From the NCBI RefSeq assembly GCF_000785535.1, contig NZ_CP007595.1, positions 4,176,439-4,240,438 on the forward strand: a DNA stretch of 64,000 nucleotides. The letters run 5' to 3'. The notes beneath the pieces were generated by a model that made no database searches, had not been told where the DNA came from, and worked only from the letters and a program-made list of their open reading frames with translations. The position numbers and the translations under genes are program-made. Source of the stretch: Arthrobacter sp. PAMC 25486. GTDB lineage: Bacteria; Actinomycetota; Actinomycetes; Actinomycetales; Micrococcaceae. Below are positions 62,871 through 64,000 of the stretch, piece after piece; the first letter of the stretch is position 1, and each line of letters starts with the position of its first letter.

Positions 62871-63905
62871 TTAATTCGTTCTTAGTAATTCCACTATTAT
62901 AGACGCCGATTTCTTCCAGCTAAAACGAGCAACATTGGTCAACCCTAGGCTGCGGAAGTTCTCGCGTAGGGCAGGATCTTCGTCGATCTGCATCATGGTT
63001 CTGGTCATTTCCGAAGTGTTGTGTGGATCAAACCACATAACAGAATCTTGGAGGACTTCCGGCATGGCCGCTACGCTCGCGGCTGCCACGGGTGTCCCGG
63101 CCGCTTGGGCTTCGAGGGGCGGAATCCCAAATCCCTCATAGAGGGAGGGAAACAGGAACGCGCGGGCCCTGGCATACAGGTCAATCAGTTCATCATCTGT
63201 AACACGGCCCAGGTACTCAACCTGGCTGCTAAGTGAGTTGTCTTGGGTGAAGTGGCTCGGTTGCGATCCGGCGATCACCAGACGGGTAGTACCGCCGTTT
63301 GCGCAGTATTCCTCATAAGCCTTGACCAGCCGCCCAAAATTCTTGTGCACATTGGGCGATGCAACCGCGAGAAAGTATGAATCTTCATTCTGTTCGGGTG
63401 TTTCAACGAAACGTGAATCAACGGCATTTGGGACAATCGTAAATTTTTCCAGCGGAATATTATAGATCGAAGATATTTCGTGTTTCGAAAACTCACTTAC
63501 CGTGATTATCCCTTTGCTGCGACGCAGAAATAAAGGGGCCAGTGTTCGATAGGTCCATCGAAACTTCCAGGAAAAGCTTTCCTTGTGGCGAATGTATGTG
63601 ATGTCATGATGGCTTGTAATCTGATTTCTCAGCCAAATAGGTGCAGTGCTGCAAAGGTTCAATAGGACTTGACCACGCATTCTGGTCACTCGGAGTGGTA
63701 GTTCAATCTGTTCCCAAAGATGTCCTTGCTGATGCCCTACAACAGAAATTTTTTGATTCTCAAGTCCAGAGAGATCGAGCCTTCCACATGGGACCAAGAA
63801 ATGAAGTTGTTCGCCGCCCTCAACCATTGCAATACATACCTGCCGAGCAAACCTCTGCACTCCGGTAGTTTCTTGTGTTAGGAATCTTCCGTTAACCAGA
63901 ATCAT
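62871..63905 (-). CDS. Family-4 glycosyltransferase
   Basis: 344 residues, GT-B fold. N-terminal NGRFLTQETTGVQRFARQVC is the mannosyltransferase B-like opening; ITVSEFSKHEISSIYNIPLE, KFTIVPNAVDSRFV, SPNVHKNFGRLVKAYEEYC and FLFPSLYEGFGIPPLEAQAA (E-x7-E) follow in family order. Complete. The base composition is much lower than elsewhere: the 60-base lines 63361 and 63421 hold 26 and 22 G+C, versus 42 in line 8401. That points to recent acquisition. Upstream of the ATG on its strand is TATAGT, a possible -10. Confidence 0.9.
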   Translation of the reverse strand: MILVNGRFLTQETTGVQRFARQVCIAMVEGGEQLHFLVPCGRLDLSGLENQKISVVGHQQGHLWEQIELPLRVTRMRGQVLLNLCSTAPIWLRNQITSHHDITYIRHKESFSWKFRWTYRTLAPLFLRRSKGIITVSEFSKHEISSIYNIPLEKFTIVPNAVDSRFVETPEQNEDSYFLAVASPNVHKNFGRLVKAYEEYCANGGTTRLVIAGSQPSHFTQDNSLSSQVEYLGRVTDDELIDLYARARAFLFPSLYEGFGIPPLEAQAAGTPVAAASVAAMPEVLQDSVMWFDPHNTSEMTRTMMQIDEDPALRENFRSLGLTNVARFSWKKSASIIVELLRTN

Positions 63906-64000
63906 TGTTACTCTTTTTCTCGTTTAGATGAAAATAACACCTGAACTATACTTTTTCAGCGAAGATTTCTACCGAATTATTTTGCGGGTGCCATGCAAGT

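Noticed and set aside
20..64000. Search for prophage, transposase, rRNA and CRISPR genes
   Set aside because: No integrase, transposase, phage structural gene, rRNA segment or regularly spaced repeat array was seen on either strand.

Overview
The window looks like a chromosomal segment of a high-GC actinobacterium of the Micrococcaceae, most probably an Arthrobacter relative. The evidence is the core gene order (tatD, resuscitation-promoting factor, rsmA, ispE, ABC-F; then glmU, prs, rplY, pth), the frequent GTG starts, the many 4-base ATGA/GTGA overlaps, and actinobacterial families such as RpfB, the L25 CTC form, SufS-SufU, large LuxR-type STAND regulators and TgpA/DUF58/MoxR. There are no rRNA genes, CRISPR arrays, prophages or intact insertion sequences.

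Layout. Positions 1-3442 (minus strand) hold a moxR - DUF58 - transglutaminase-like operon, cut by the window edge. Positions 3568-10080 are housekeeping: tatD, a structured leader plus rpfB, rsmA, ispE and an ABC-F ATPase. Positions 10142-11971 form a small decayed pocket next to a tRNA-Gln: a toxin-antitoxin-like pair whose toxin has an in-frame stop, a frameshifted AbiEi/DUF559-type gene, and strong inverted repeats. Positions 12131-16339 are tRNA-Gln, glmU, prs, rplY and pth. Two tandem ~900-residue LuxR-family ATPase regulators (16464-21883) lead into the main polysaccharide locus.

The main polysaccharide locus (22149-36364, plus strand) is a nearly uninterrupted translationally coupled operon. 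It runs: small ORF, polyprenyl-phosphate sugar-phosphate transferase, Gfo/Idh dehydrogenase, SDR epimerase, aminotransferase, NeuD-like acyltransferase, second aminotransferase, flippase, two glycosyltransferases, DUF6492 protein, polymerase, Wzz-like protein. It reads as a Wzx/Wzy pathway for a surface polymer carrying unusual amino sugars. Facing it on the minus strand are a secreted DUF4082/putative hydrolase and a 906-residue TagA-GT2-GT2 fusion.

Positions 41523-53480 hold an L-2-hydroxyglutarate oxidase gene, sufS-sufU, a giant secreted protein with three DUF4082 domains, a three-gene minus operon (secreted protein, MFS, beta-propeller-like), and two VanZ-like genes with a truncated, frameshifted second sufU copy between them. 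Positions 53595-56505 carry an AraC regulator, a Tat-type secreted protein and a MauE-thioredoxin fusion. Positions 56572-63905 hold a second, separate polysaccharide set: flippase, polymerase, pyruvyltransferase, GT2, nucleotidyltransferase-like protein and GT4. Base composition falls clearly toward its right end, which suggests acquired DNA.
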